Below, in pieces: positions 6,362-13,998 of a stretch of 16,049 nucleotides of DNA. Every line of letters starts with the position of its first letter. Position 1 is the stretch's first letter. Source of the stretch: an uncultured Flavobacteriales bacterium (GTDB taxonomy: Bacteria; Bacteroidota; Bacteroidia; Flavobacteriales_E; Vicingaceae); contig CALCHN010000037.1 of NCBI GenBank assembly GCA_937901255.1, positions 1-16,049 of the forward strand, in the 5' to 3' direction. The notes beneath the pieces were generated by a model that made no database searches, was not told the origin of the DNA, and was given only the letters and a program-made list of their open reading frames with translations. Both the position numbers and the translations under genes were made by a program.

Positions 6362-7650
6362 TAAAAATTAGCGTAGCGTTTTGTGGTTCTATTTTTCAAA
6401 TACTGAATAAGTACTTCTTCTGTATCGTAAATTACTTGTTCTGGTGTTTGGTTGGCATTAATAATAAATGCATTGTCCAATTTTTCAAACAACTTGCGGT
6501 AAGCAATAACTTGCCTCTCACATTCTTCGGGTGTTACTTCTGCTTTTCGTTGTTGTATTACTGTTGCAGGCACATCCAACAATAACCATACATCTGGTTT
6601 CGGCACAAAATAACCTACTAATTTTACCCAAAATTTTTCACCACCATGTCTATATCGTTTTGGATCAACTAAAATGTCATGGTAATAACGGTCGAAAATA
6701 ACCAAGGTAGATTTTATTTTTAAAGGGTAAACTTTAGTCCAATACCCAAAAACATATAAGCCCAAAGAATAAAACAATTTAGCTATTGAACCCAAATAAC
6801 CTCTTGGTATTTGATTATGAGGGTCAGTAGTTGGAGCAACTTCTTTTCCTTTTTTTGGAAATAAATGGTATTGTTTATTTTGACGGAAAGCTTCCGTTAA
6901 ACTTTCTTTTACACCATTTATAATGGTTGTTTTTCCACTACCATCCGGTCCCATAAAAGCAACGACCAAACCAGTAGGTTTTACAATTCTACTCATTCTA
7001 TTTTTTATTCTATCTAAAAAATGAATACCGTTGAATTTTAAGTTGTTGTGTAAGTCTTTTTTTAATGCTGAAATACTTTTTACTAAAAGTGGCTCATCGT
7101 TGGCATCAAAAATTTGTTGTAGCAGTAATTGATTGGGTTTGGAAAAGAATGGTGTAGAAGCCATTAAACAGGCAGTTGGGTTTTCTTTCCATTGGTCTGC
7201 TAGGTGCTGAAACTGCTCTGCACTGATAGTACCCTTATCTATTTTTTTTAACAAATAATAAATAAATTCTTTTTCAGGTGCCATTACATAAAATCCTTTT
7301 GGATTCAATACTCTGTTTTCTAATAAATAATTGGCTTCGAGAAAAAGTGCTCCATTTCTAAAATAATCAGTACACACATCTGGCTTTATTAAAGCATGTT
7401 TGATGCCGTCAGAAAGAGTAATAATGCAATAATAAGCAGTAGCTTCATGAGAAATTACTTGTATCCAGTATATCTTTTCTGTTGCTAAATCACGCATAAA
7501 AACCAAAAAATCATTCACCCTGTCTTTTGGTATGACAATGTCAATATCACTGTGAATGTCTTCAGGATAATTCTCCGTTCTGCCAGTGATGGCATAAGGA
7601 ATTTCTGCCTTATTTAAAAGTGTAAAATATTGATTGAATAAGGATTTCAT
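6361..7650 (-). CDS. Nucleotidyltransferase-like/thymidylate-kinase-like fusion protein
   Basis: Two domains are visible in 429 residues. The N-terminal part (1 to about 210) looks like a nucleotidyltransferase fold: ITGRTENYPEDIHSDIDIVI carries the Asp-x-Asp pair (D35, D37), and KPDVCTDYF supplies a possible third carboxylate (D91). The C-terminal part (about 225-420) is a P-loop kinase of thymidylate kinase type with GPDGSGKTT (234-242), FDRYYHD (319-325, the DRY signature), a lid-like region RKAEVTPEECERQ (368-380) and WLLLDVP (355-361). True Tmk is about 210 residues and has no such N-terminal domain. The gene starts immediately after the stop codon of the GT2 gene and overlaps the APH-like kinase gene by 1 nt. 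I infer that the pair acts on one pathway intermediate or modification; the substrate is unknown. It is soluble by appearance. Confidence 0.85.
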   Translation of the reverse strand: MKSLFNQYFTLLNKAEIPYAITGRTENYPEDIHSDIDIVIPKDRVNDFLVFMRDLATEKIYWIQVISHEATAYYCIITLSDGIKHALIKPDVCTDYFRNGALFLEANYLLENRVLNPKGFYVMAPEKEFIYYLLKKIDKGTISAEQFQHLADQWKENPTACLMASTPFFSKPNQLLLQQIFDANDEPLLVKSISALKKDLHNNLKFNGIHFLDRIKNRMSRIVKPTGLVVAFMGPDGSGKTTIINGVKESLTEAFRQNKQYHLFPKKGKEVAPTTDPHNQIPRGYLGSIAKLFYSLGLYVFGYWTKVYPLKIKSTLVIFDRYYHDILVDPKRYRHGGEKFWVKLVGYFVPKPDVWLLLDVPATVIQQRKAEVTPEECERQVIAYRKLFEKLDNAFIINANQTPEQVIYDTEEVLIQYLKNRTTKRYANF

Positions 7651-8433
7651 TTAATTATTTTTAACCGTACTATTTTTAGGTCTATAAAAGATATACACTA
7701 ATAATCTTATTGAAAACGACATTAAATTCTCAGGTAAAGATAGATTTGCATTTTTTCTAGAAAACCACCCTTCTTTTAGTTTTTGTTGCCATGTTAGTTG
7801 TCCACTTATTCCATCTAAGCGATAATTAACAATGGGCTGGTTAATATAATAAAAAGTATTATTATCTCGTAAATAGGCTTCTAATACAAATTGATAATCA
7901 GACAAGGCTCTTAATTCAATACTGTAAATATGTTTGTTATATTCTGTTTTAGTAATAAACATGGATGGATGGTTATAAGTCATCCCATAATATTTAAACT
8001 TAAAAGCGGACGGATGAAATTTTCTAATGCTTTTATTGCCTTTTTCATCAATGTCGAACCGGTCTGCGTGAAAAATAGTTTTTGTTGGATTTTCTAAATA
8101 AGCATTTACAATTAACTCTACGGCATTGGTTTCGTACCAATCATCGCTGTTTATCATGCCAATTACTTCACCTTTTGCGTGTTTTATTCCTTTGTTCATT
8201 GCATCATAAAGCCCTTTGTCTTTCTCGCTTATCCAATAAGCAATGTGCTTTTCATACTTTTTGATAATGTCTAATGTGCCATCTGTAGAGCCACCATCTA
8301 TAATGATGTATTCTATGTTTTTATAAGATTGATTTAACACACTTTGGATGGTTTGTTCCAAGGTTTTGGCACCATTGTACACTACGGTGATGATGCTAAT
8401 TAATGGGTAAGTTGGTTTATGGTTTTCTTTCAT
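7651..8433 (-). CDS. GT2 family glycosyltransferase
   Basis: This is an inverting GT-A glycosyltransferase of the WcaA-like type. In 260 residues it shows SIITVVYNGAKTLEQTIQSV (13-32), the nucleotide-binding IIIDGGSTDGT (43-53), KDKGLYDAMNKG (71-82), the metal-binding SDD (96-98) and LSDYQFVL (177-184), where Asp179 is the likely catalytic base. It starts at ATG and overlaps the polymerase gene by 17 nt; the next gene's ATG follows its TAA with no gap. It would add one sugar to the cytoplasmic lipid-linked unit. No membrane segments are evident. Donor sugar unknown. Confidence 0.93.
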   Translation of the reverse strand: MKENHKPTYPLISIITVVYNGAKTLEQTIQSVLNQSYKNIEYIIIDGGSTDGTLDIIKKYEKHIAYWISEKDKGLYDAMNKGIKHAKGEVIGMINSDDWYETNAVELIVNAYLENPTKTIFHADRFDIDEKGNKSIRKFHPSAFKFKYYGMTYNHPSMFITKTEYNKHIYSIELRALSDYQFVLEAYLRDNNTFYYINQPIVNYRLDGISGQLTWQQKLKEGWFSRKNANLSLPENLMSFSIRLLVYIFYRPKNSTVKNN

Positions 8434-9583
8434 TTATTAAATTCAGCTTTTTTCTTTTATTGGGATACAACAAACCAATCAATATCCAAATGTATAAATA
8501 ATGAACATTGAAAGAAGGAACATTTTCAACTGTTAAAAGTAATATTTCAATTAAAAGCCAACCAGCAGCTATATAACTCCATTCGTTAATTTTAGAATAA
8601 ATGAAATTCGTATAAATGCTCTTTAAACTTACTATTAGAAATGCTAAAGCTAATAATATCCCACCTTTTAAAATAAATTGTAGGAATCCAACTTCAACTA
8701 CACTTCTGATATAATGGTCGCCATTATCTCCACTCCAATTATAAAAATAATTGCTGTAGTAAGTTCCTAAATAACCTCTCCCAAAAAGCAAATCATTCCC
8801 TTTAATCTCTTGAAAAAATTCTAAAAATAAAAAAGATCTTGTATCTGTTGTATCAATAATATCTGAACTTATTGGTAATACATTATAAAATGCTGTAAAA
8901 TTGAAAAAAAGGTAACCACCTGCTACTATAGTACAAAAAAGTATAATTTTTCTTATTCTTTTACTTTTTAAAAAGATAAGCAACTTACTAAATGAAAGGA
9001 ATATTAAAAAACAAAAAACCAACAACAAACCCGATCTGTAATCATAAATTAAAAACAAGTATAAAGCACCCAACATACTTAGCACAATAAAAAAACGTGT
9101 TTTTTTATTAGCGAAAAGGTAAGCAAAAAAATATGCTGTATAACAAAGAATTAAAGTTGGTGTAGATTTAAGTGTAACAACTTCAATTACTGTTAAAATT
9201 GGAATTAGATAGATAAAAAACCTAGAAATTTTATTAATGATGTTTATTGATTTTTCATTAATAAAAAAAACTATAACACAGATAAAATATGCTGAAAACG
9301 CTATAGGATGGAAAAAAAGAGTTATTAAATCATCTTTATTAAAAGAAAAAGAAGGAATAAGTAGTAATAATACTAAGATTGTGTAATAAACTAAAAATTT
9401 GTTTTGAAAGATTTTAATTTTTTTTATATATAAAATAAATCGATAGAATACTATTCCGTAAAAAGCTAATAAAGAAACTGCACTAATAATTCTAAAAACT
9501 TGCAGTTGCGTTTTTGTAAAATAAGCATAAGAAATACTGCTTATGATAACAGAAATAATTATAATTTTTAAAAAGCTTTTCAA
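8417..9583 (-). CDS. wzy: O-antigen/capsule polymerase, Wzy-like
   Basis: The 388 residues form about ten hydrophobic segments with a larger hydrophilic loop (about 231-303) that reads TTDTRSFLFLEFFQEI, then LLFGRGYLGTYYSN and SVVEVGFLQFILKGG. An Arg-rich periplasmic loop with an FGxG motif and an E-G-F-L helix after it is typical of Wzy and O-antigen ligase-like proteins. DYRSG (181-185) is another recurrent feature. It would join lipid-linked units on the periplasmic side. The only usable start is TTG, 3 nt after the stop of the acyltransferase gene; no ATG occurs in the first 160 codons. The gene is visibly AT-richer than its neighbours, as usual for Wzy. An O-antigen ligase is the alternative, but with a flippase gene in the same operon a polymerase is more likely. 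Confidence 0.85.
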   Translation of the reverse strand: MKSFLKIIIISVIISSISYAYFTKTQLQVFRIISAVSLLAFYGIVFYRFILYIKKIKIFQNKFLVYYTILVLLLLIPSFSFNKDDLITLFFHPIAFSAYFICVIVFFINEKSINIINKISRFFIYLIPILTVIEVVTLKSTPTLILCYTAYFFAYLFANKKTRFFIVLSMLGALYLFLIYDYRSGLLLVFCFLIFLSFSKLLIFLKSKRIRKIILFCTIVAGGYLFFNFTAFYNVLPISSDIIDTTDTRSFLFLEFFQEIKGNDLLFGRGYLGTYYSNYFYNWSGDNGDHYIRSVVEVGFLQFILKGGILLALAFLIVSLKSIYTNFIYSKINEWSYIAAGWLLIEILLLTVENVPSFNVHYLYIWILIGLLYPNKRKKLNLINERKP

Positions 9584-9586
9584 TGG

Positions 9587-10216
9587 TTAATTATTACTTT
9601 CAATTTTCTTAATAAACTTAGCGGGGTTTCCTGCCCAAATTTCATTATCGGGAATGGATTTAGTAACTACCGAGCACGCACCCACTATGGCATTGTTGCC
9701 AATGGTAACGCCTTTTAAAATAGTGGAGTGAGCTCCAATAAAAGCATTGTTGCCAATAATTACCGGGCGTGTAGTGGTGTTGGCAATGTCTTTTGTTCTA
9801 TCTGTACGGTCGTTGGGGTTTAAACTATGAAAATCGGTATCGTAAATAACTACATTACCACCAAGATTAACATGGTTGCCTATTTGTATGCTGTTCTGAC
9901 AAACTATTGCAGTTGAACTCATGCCTACATTGTCGCCAATAATGAGTTTGCCTTTTTTTCCTACAATAATAGAACACCTGTTGAACCGACCAATAGGATT
10001 AGACATTTCTCTGTTGTTCATCCTGAAATTTTTGCCAATAATACAAGACCCGCCTATGCCTACATTTATTTTAGGATAACCTTTATTTTTAAAACTAGAA
10101 AATTGTACGCCATTGCTATAAAAGATAAACCAGCTAACCATGTAATCTATAGGAGTAAGTAGCTTGCGTTTAATGGTTTTTATACCTTTAAAAAACAGAA
10201 CAAAGATTTTTTGCAT
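9587..10216 (-). CDS. Hexapeptide-repeat (LbH) acyltransferase
   Basis: The protein probably O- or N-acetylates a sugar of the repeat unit from acetyl-CoA. The 209 residues contain left-handed beta-helix hexapeptide repeats (about 79-125 and 150-190: KLIIGDNVGMSSTAIV, IQIGNHVNLGGNVVIYDT, PVIIGNNAFIGAHSTI, VTIGNNAIVGACSVV). DTDFHSL gives the probable catalytic His130, and the C terminus IWAGNPAKFI is typical of the WcaF/WcaB/maltose acetyltransferase type. It starts at ATG 8 nt after the upstream GT4 stop. The N-terminal 40 residues are hydrophobic in part and may bind the membrane surface. Confidence 0.93.
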   Translation of the reverse strand: MQKIFVLFFKGIKTIKRKLLTPIDYMVSWFIFYSNGVQFSSFKNKGYPKINVGIGGSCIIGKNFRMNNREMSNPIGRFNRCSIIVGKKGKLIIGDNVGMSSTAIVCQNSIQIGNHVNLGGNVVIYDTDFHSLNPNDRTDRTKDIANTTTRPVIIGNNAFIGAHSTILKGVTIGNNAIVGACSVVTKSIPDNEIWAGNPAKFIKKIESNN

Positions 10217-10224
10217 TTGAGGTT

Positions 10225-11481
10225 TTATTGATTTAAAATGCTAGTATAAACAGCTATAAGATCTTTAGTAATTTTTTGTGGTTGGTGCCTTTCCTGTGCA
10301 GTTGCTTTTGCGTTAGTTCCTAATTGTTTCCCTAAATTTGGTTGATGATAGAGTTGCTGTAAGTTGTAAACTAGTTCATACACTCCATTAGAAGGAACTA
10401 AAATACCGTTTTCTTTATGAGTTATTAAACTACTAAGCCCACCTACATTGCAAGCAATAATAGGCAAGCCCATTAGTTGTGCCTCGCAAACAGAGTTAGG
10501 ACTATTATCTATATAAGAAGGATGTACAAAAACATCTGCTTCTTTCATTTCATTAATTAATTGCAATGCATTTAATTTACCAAGCAATGTTATGTTTACA
10601 TTTTTATGGCAAATTTTTTCCTTGTTTTCAAAAAGTTTTAAGAGTTTGGTAGATGCGTCCACACCTACAATTTTCCATTCAAATTGTACATTACATAAGT
10701 TAGTAAGTTGTTGTGCTGCTTTTAAAACAACATCAATTCCTTTATATGTTGTAGGTGATAGTGTGGAAAGGATGGTAAAAACTTTTTTAGATGAGTTTTG
10801 TTTGTGTGGTAAGTAAAATTCAGTGCGTAATACCTCATCTATATGGAAATACTGTATGTTAGGATTAAATAGATGAGTAATTTGTTTGTCCCAAGCGGTT
10901 CTGCCGCAAACATATTTTAGTTGCGAAAATATTTGCTTTTCACGCTTTGCTTGAGCCTTAAATCTTTTTTGACTAAAAAAAGGAGAAGCTCCTTTAATAT
11001 TTTCAAATATAAAATGCTTGCTAAAAATTATGTTCCATTTAGAATAATTAGGCGGAAAATAAGCATTAACAACAGGATTTATAAGCCCTTGCAAATGAAC
11101 CAATACTGGTATTTTTGTAAGTGGTTGAATTAAAGCAAAAGCATTTTCGGTACCAAAAACCTGAATAATATCTGGCTGAAAATCATTGATTACTTCTAAA
11201 AATTTATCTACAATATTGTCTCCATCAATTTTACCTCTCCAATTATTAATAAGGGCTTTTACAGGGTTTTTTCGGCTACGTTTGCGTAAAATAGGGTAGT
11301 AAACCACATTATTTTGATTTACTTTTTGATGGTCGGTTGGGTGCATAAAAGCTACACCTAACGAAATGTTAGGGTTATTATGCATGTTTTTTTCTAAGGA
11401 TTCTATCCAACCACCACCATGATAATGGTGTTTGCCTTGCTGATATAGAGATGGTGTTGGACTAAACCAAAGGATTTTCAT
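10225..11481 (-). CDS. GT4 family glycosyltransferase
   Basis: A 418-residue GT-B enzyme that should extend the repeat unit. Its N terminus MKILWFSPTP leads to HGGGWIESLE (21-30); PDIIQVFGTE (103-112) and VLVHLQG (126-132) follow. The donor half has ILSTLSPTTYKGIDVVL (237-253), LLGKL (299-303) and VHPSYIDNSPNSVCEAQLMG. The E-x7-E motif is present as D325-x7-E333. It begins at ATG 3 nt after the sulfotransferase stop. The first motif residue is Asp rather than Glu, as in the GT4 gene at 4234-5463 but unlike the one at 3077-4237. Donor unknown. Confidence 0.9.
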   Translation of the reverse strand: MKILWFSPTPSLYQQGKHHYHGGGWIESLEKNMHNNPNISLGVAFMHPTDHQKVNQNNVVYYPILRKRSRKNPVKALINNWRGKIDGDNIVDKFLEVINDFQPDIIQVFGTENAFALIQPLTKIPVLVHLQGLINPVVNAYFPPNYSKWNIIFSKHFIFENIKGASPFFSQKRFKAQAKREKQIFSQLKYVCGRTAWDKQITHLFNPNIQYFHIDEVLRTEFYLPHKQNSSKKVFTILSTLSPTTYKGIDVVLKAAQQLTNLCNVQFEWKIVGVDASTKLLKLFENKEKICHKNVNITLLGKLNALQLINEMKEADVFVHPSYIDNSPNSVCEAQLMGLPIIACNVGGLSSLITHKENGILVPSNGVYELVYNLQQLYHQPNLGKQLGTNAKATAQERHQPQKITKDLIAVYTSILNQ

Positions 11482-11484
11482 AGG

Positions 11485-12210
11485 TTAAAATTGATAATGA
11501 AATAATTCAATATCGGTTTTATAAACATTTCCTACAATTTGTTTGGTTTCTTCATTATAGTATGCCCGATATTCATTTTTTCTATTAATAGTTTTGTTTT
11601 TGTGAGTTAAAGTTATACTTGTATCTAATTTATTATTAATATCAACAATTGCTTCTTCCAAGTTTTCAAACTTATATATTTTATCAACCAGAATCTTTCC
11701 ATTTAGGGATAAGTAATAGTACTGTGGTATAAAATGAGTAAATGTATTAATGTTTTTTTTATTTACCCATTTTAGAACAAAATCTTCAAAATCTACATAT
11801 TTTGCTAAATTATCGTTAAACCATTTTTTGTCCACTTCGTTAAACCCACCCTCTTTTAAAAAATGGTAAGCAGAAACAAGTCTGTCCCAGGGATTTCTAA
11901 CAACAGTAAATTTAAAATAAGTTTTAAATTCTTCAGGGCTATAAACTTTAAAATATTCATAAATAGGTAAATGACCACCTCCTAAATTACCAAATAAATT
12001 TTGTGAAAGAGACACTCCTGCTGCTTTAGGTATATGAATAAATATACATTTATGTTTTTCAAAACCAATTAAAGAATTTTTATTTGCAGAAACTTGTGCA
12101 GTTCTTCTAATTTGATTTTTTTTAAATTTAGTATTAAATAAAAATTTGTAACCAAAGTAGATAGTAGTATGAGGGAGAAGATAAACCAATTTTTTTATTA
12201 TTGATTCCAT
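11485..12210 (-). CDS. Carbohydrate sulfotransferase (sulfotransferase family 2-like)
   Basis: It would transfer sulfate from PAPS to a hydroxyl of the polysaccharide or its lipid-linked unit. Of 241 residues, CIFIHIPKAAGVSLSQ (55-70) is the 5'-phosphosulfate binding loop and FTVVRNPWDRLVSAY (101-115) is the 3'-phosphate binding motif; both are diagnostic. The C-terminal half, rich in aromatics, is family-typical but variable. The N terminus (about 8-25) is mildly hydrophobic and may associate with the membrane. The ATG lies within the end of wzx (13-nt overlap). The alternative, a related nucleotide-dependent transferase, is less likely because both PAPS motifs are intact. The presence of this gene predicts an anionic, sulfated polymer. 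Confidence 0.92.
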   Translation of the reverse strand: MESIIKKLVYLLPHTTIYFGYKFLFNTKFKKNQIRRTAQVSANKNSLIGFEKHKCIFIHIPKAAGVSLSQNLFGNLGGGHLPIYEYFKVYSPEEFKTYFKFTVVRNPWDRLVSAYHFLKEGGFNEVDKKWFNDNLAKYVDFEDFVLKWVNKKNINTFTHFIPQYYYLSLNGKILVDKIYKFENLEEAIVDINNKLDTSITLTHKNKTINRKNEYRAYYNEETKQIVGNVYKTDIELFHYQF

Positions 12211-13562
12211 ATACCTTTAGCTGTATTATTAATCAGTTTGTAATATTGGATTGGTCTTAAAACAACAGAATAACATAAGCTAAAACAAGTAGCTAAAATT
12301 ACACCTGTGCTTCCCCAACCAAGGTATTTACCAAAGTATATACTCAATGGTATATTAATAATCATTGAAGTAACTCCAGTAAATATTTGCAATTTGATTT
12401 TTCCAACACCATTAATAAAATTAACATATATCATATTAAAAGTTTGTAGTGCAACAAAGCATGCCATTGCTAGCGATAGGTTGAAAGGTACTTGGATTTT
12501 ATCGCCAATCCATAAATTATAAAACCAATTGGAGATGAACAGCATTACTATCAAAGCCATAGGAATTAGCAGCCATATTTTTTGAACATTGGATACAGAT
12601 TTTTTTATCCAATCGAATTCTTTTTTTGCATAAGCTTCTGTAAAAGAAGACCAAAATGGTGCGATAAGAATTCCATAAGCAATAGTTACAATAGAAAAAT
12701 ATTTAAAAGCAATATTGTAAGGAACAACCTCTTCTGGTCCAAAAAGACGAGTAATGATGTAATTATCGGTAGAAAAAAGCACCATTGCAGCAATTTGAAT
12801 GATAAAAAACTTAAACCCAAGGTTAGTGATTTCATTAAAATACTTTTTTTGCCATAAACTCCATTTGGGCTTAAACAACTTAAACCTTCTGTTAAACCCA
12901 ATAAAATTTAAAACTAATAACACTAAAACAGGGATGGCAGAAAAAATACTACCAAACAATAACAAGGAACTGTTTTCAGCCTTTGTTAAAAGCCAAATAA
13001 CTAACAATGAAATAGTTTGTGTTAAAAACTGTATTTTATTTTGAATTGAATGGTTTTGGTCTGCTTGATAAATATTAGTAATTAGTTTAACAATAAGTTG
13101 AATAGCAAAAAATGCAAAAATAACAGGTAACAACCAGTTTAAATCATTAACTAATCTATCGCTTGTATTAAAAAAATTACTCCAATTAATAAAAGGATTA
13201 ATACAAAAAAACAATAGTACTATTCCAATACTTATTGCTCCTATTGTAAAGTATGCTGTACTAACATAAGCCTGAGCATCTTTATGATTTCCTGAGGCTT
13301 TAGCTTCGGCAAATTTATTTCTTAACCCGTTTCCTAAACCAATGTCAAAAAAACCAAACCAACTGATAAATGATGTTAATGTTAACCAAACACCATATTT
13401 TTCAGCATCAAGATAATCAATAGTAAGCGGTACAAGCATAAAATTAGCTATTATACTAGCTAATTTATAGAAAGAAGACCAGCCAATATGCTTGGCAATA
13501 TTTTTAGTACGGTCGCTCTTTATACCTACTTTGTTGTATATTTTATCTTTAAAATTTTTCAA
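12198..13562 (-). CDS. wzx: Polysaccharide repeat-unit flippase, Wzx-like
   Basis: This 454-residue MOP-superfamily transporter has about 12-14 membrane segments. KHIGWSSFYKLASIIANFML (24-43) and VPLTIDYLDAEKYGVWLTL (44-62) are the N-terminal signatures of PST/Wzx proteins, with FGFFDIGLGNGLRNKFAEA (69-87) following. It should flip the undecaprenyl-linked unit to the periplasm. The reading frame opens directly after an in-frame TAG, and the only start codon that keeps the first membrane segment is TTG at 13562; the first ATG is residue 42. It is preceded by the 436-bp spacer after the upxY-like gene and overlaps the sulfotransferase gene by 13 nt. The second gene of a UpxY-controlled operon is a plausible place for a flippase. 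Confidence 0.93.
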   Translation of the reverse strand: MKNFKDKIYNKVGIKSDRTKNIAKHIGWSSFYKLASIIANFMLVPLTIDYLDAEKYGVWLTLTSFISWFGFFDIGLGNGLRNKFAEAKASGNHKDAQAYVSTAYFTIGAISIGIVLLFFCINPFINWSNFFNTSDRLVNDLNWLLPVIFAFFAIQLIVKLITNIYQADQNHSIQNKIQFLTQTISLLVIWLLTKAENSSLLLFGSIFSAIPVLVLLVLNFIGFNRRFKLFKPKWSLWQKKYFNEITNLGFKFFIIQIAAMVLFSTDNYIITRLFGPEEVVPYNIAFKYFSIVTIAYGILIAPFWSSFTEAYAKKEFDWIKKSVSNVQKIWLLIPMALIVMLFISNWFYNLWIGDKIQVPFNLSLAMACFVALQTFNMIYVNFINGVGKIKLQIFTGVTSMIINIPLSIYFGKYLGWGSTGVILATCFSLCYSVVLRPIQYYKLINNTAKGIWNQ

Positions 13563-13643
13563 CTATAGTTGTTTGTGCTTTGTTTTCAGTTAGCAGTGTC
13601 CATCTCCAATTTCTAATCTCTAATTTCTAATCTCCTCAACTTT

Positions 13644-13694
13644 TTCTGCGATGGGCTTTACCCATACGCTAGTAAATTTCGCTCCTTCGGAGCT
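13644..13694 (-). repeat. 51-nt two-hairpin repeat, copy 2
   Basis: It is identical to the copy at 15200-15250 and differs from the copy at 104-154 by one loop base. It lies about 80 nt before the wzx start, inside what is probably a transcribed spacer, so the two hairpins should be present in the operon mRNA. Confidence 0.85.
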
Positions 13695-13746
13695 TTTTAA
13701 CCTCAAACGAGCTTGCGAGTTCAACGAAGTTAAACCTCAAACTTTT

Positions 13747-13777
13747 AACCTCATAAACTAACCCCTAACGCCTAAAA
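13747..13777. repeat. Octamer tract with TTAG units
   Basis: The octamers AACCTCAT, AAACTAAC and CCCTAACG are followed by CCTAAAAA. On the minus strand this gives TAGGCGTTAGGGGTTAG, the same edge motif that abuts the stop codons of cvpA, wecG and the sugar transferase gene, but here it is more than 200 nt from a stop codon. Confidence 0.65.
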
Positions 13778-13807
13778 AAAACACACCCCTGCCCCTCTCA
13801 AGAGGGG
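13774..13807 (-). terminator. Terminator-like GC hairpin with alternative pairing
   Basis: On the minus strand CCCCTCT pairs with AGAGGGG (13801-13807 with 13792-13798, 2-nt centre), followed 10 nt later by eight T residues (13781-13774). A neighbouring GGGG before it and a GGGG after it could pair with the same CCCC, so at least three exclusive folds are possible. The spacing to the T run is longer than in a textbook intrinsic terminator. It sits between the antiterminator gene and the genes it should control. It may equally be only another member of the GC-rich intergenic hairpin repeats. Confidence 0.35.
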
Positions 13808-13998
13808 AATCCCCCCACATTTCCAATCTCCAATCTCCAATATCTAATTTCTAATCTCTATTGCTCAATCTCTAATTTTTTCACGGCTTCGCCATGGTGG
13901 GTTACAGGAACGCACCGGCAAATAAAAAAAATGTTTTGAAATCTTTGTCTGCTATTCAAGAATAGAACGAGCAAACAAAAGACAATTCAAAACAATTG

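Larger units (their letters stand above)
13563..13998. other. 436-bp repeat-filled spacer between upxY-like gene and wzx
   Basis: It has no credible gene. Reading along transcription it holds, after the upxY stop: a weak CTATTC/GAATAG hairpin (13952-13965), a CACGGC-TTC-GCCATG hairpin near 13883-13897, TTCTAAT-type units, a GC-rich hairpin with T8 (13774-13807), an octamer tract (13747-13777), the 51-nt two-hairpin repeat (13644-13694) and more TTCTAAT units. No TTG/TAnnTTTG promoter is visible, which favours read-through from the upxY promoter. Confidence 0.6.

Noticed and set aside
6361..7650. Housekeeping thymidylate kinase
   Set aside because: It is twice the length of Tmk, has an extra N-terminal domain and lies inside a polysaccharide operon.
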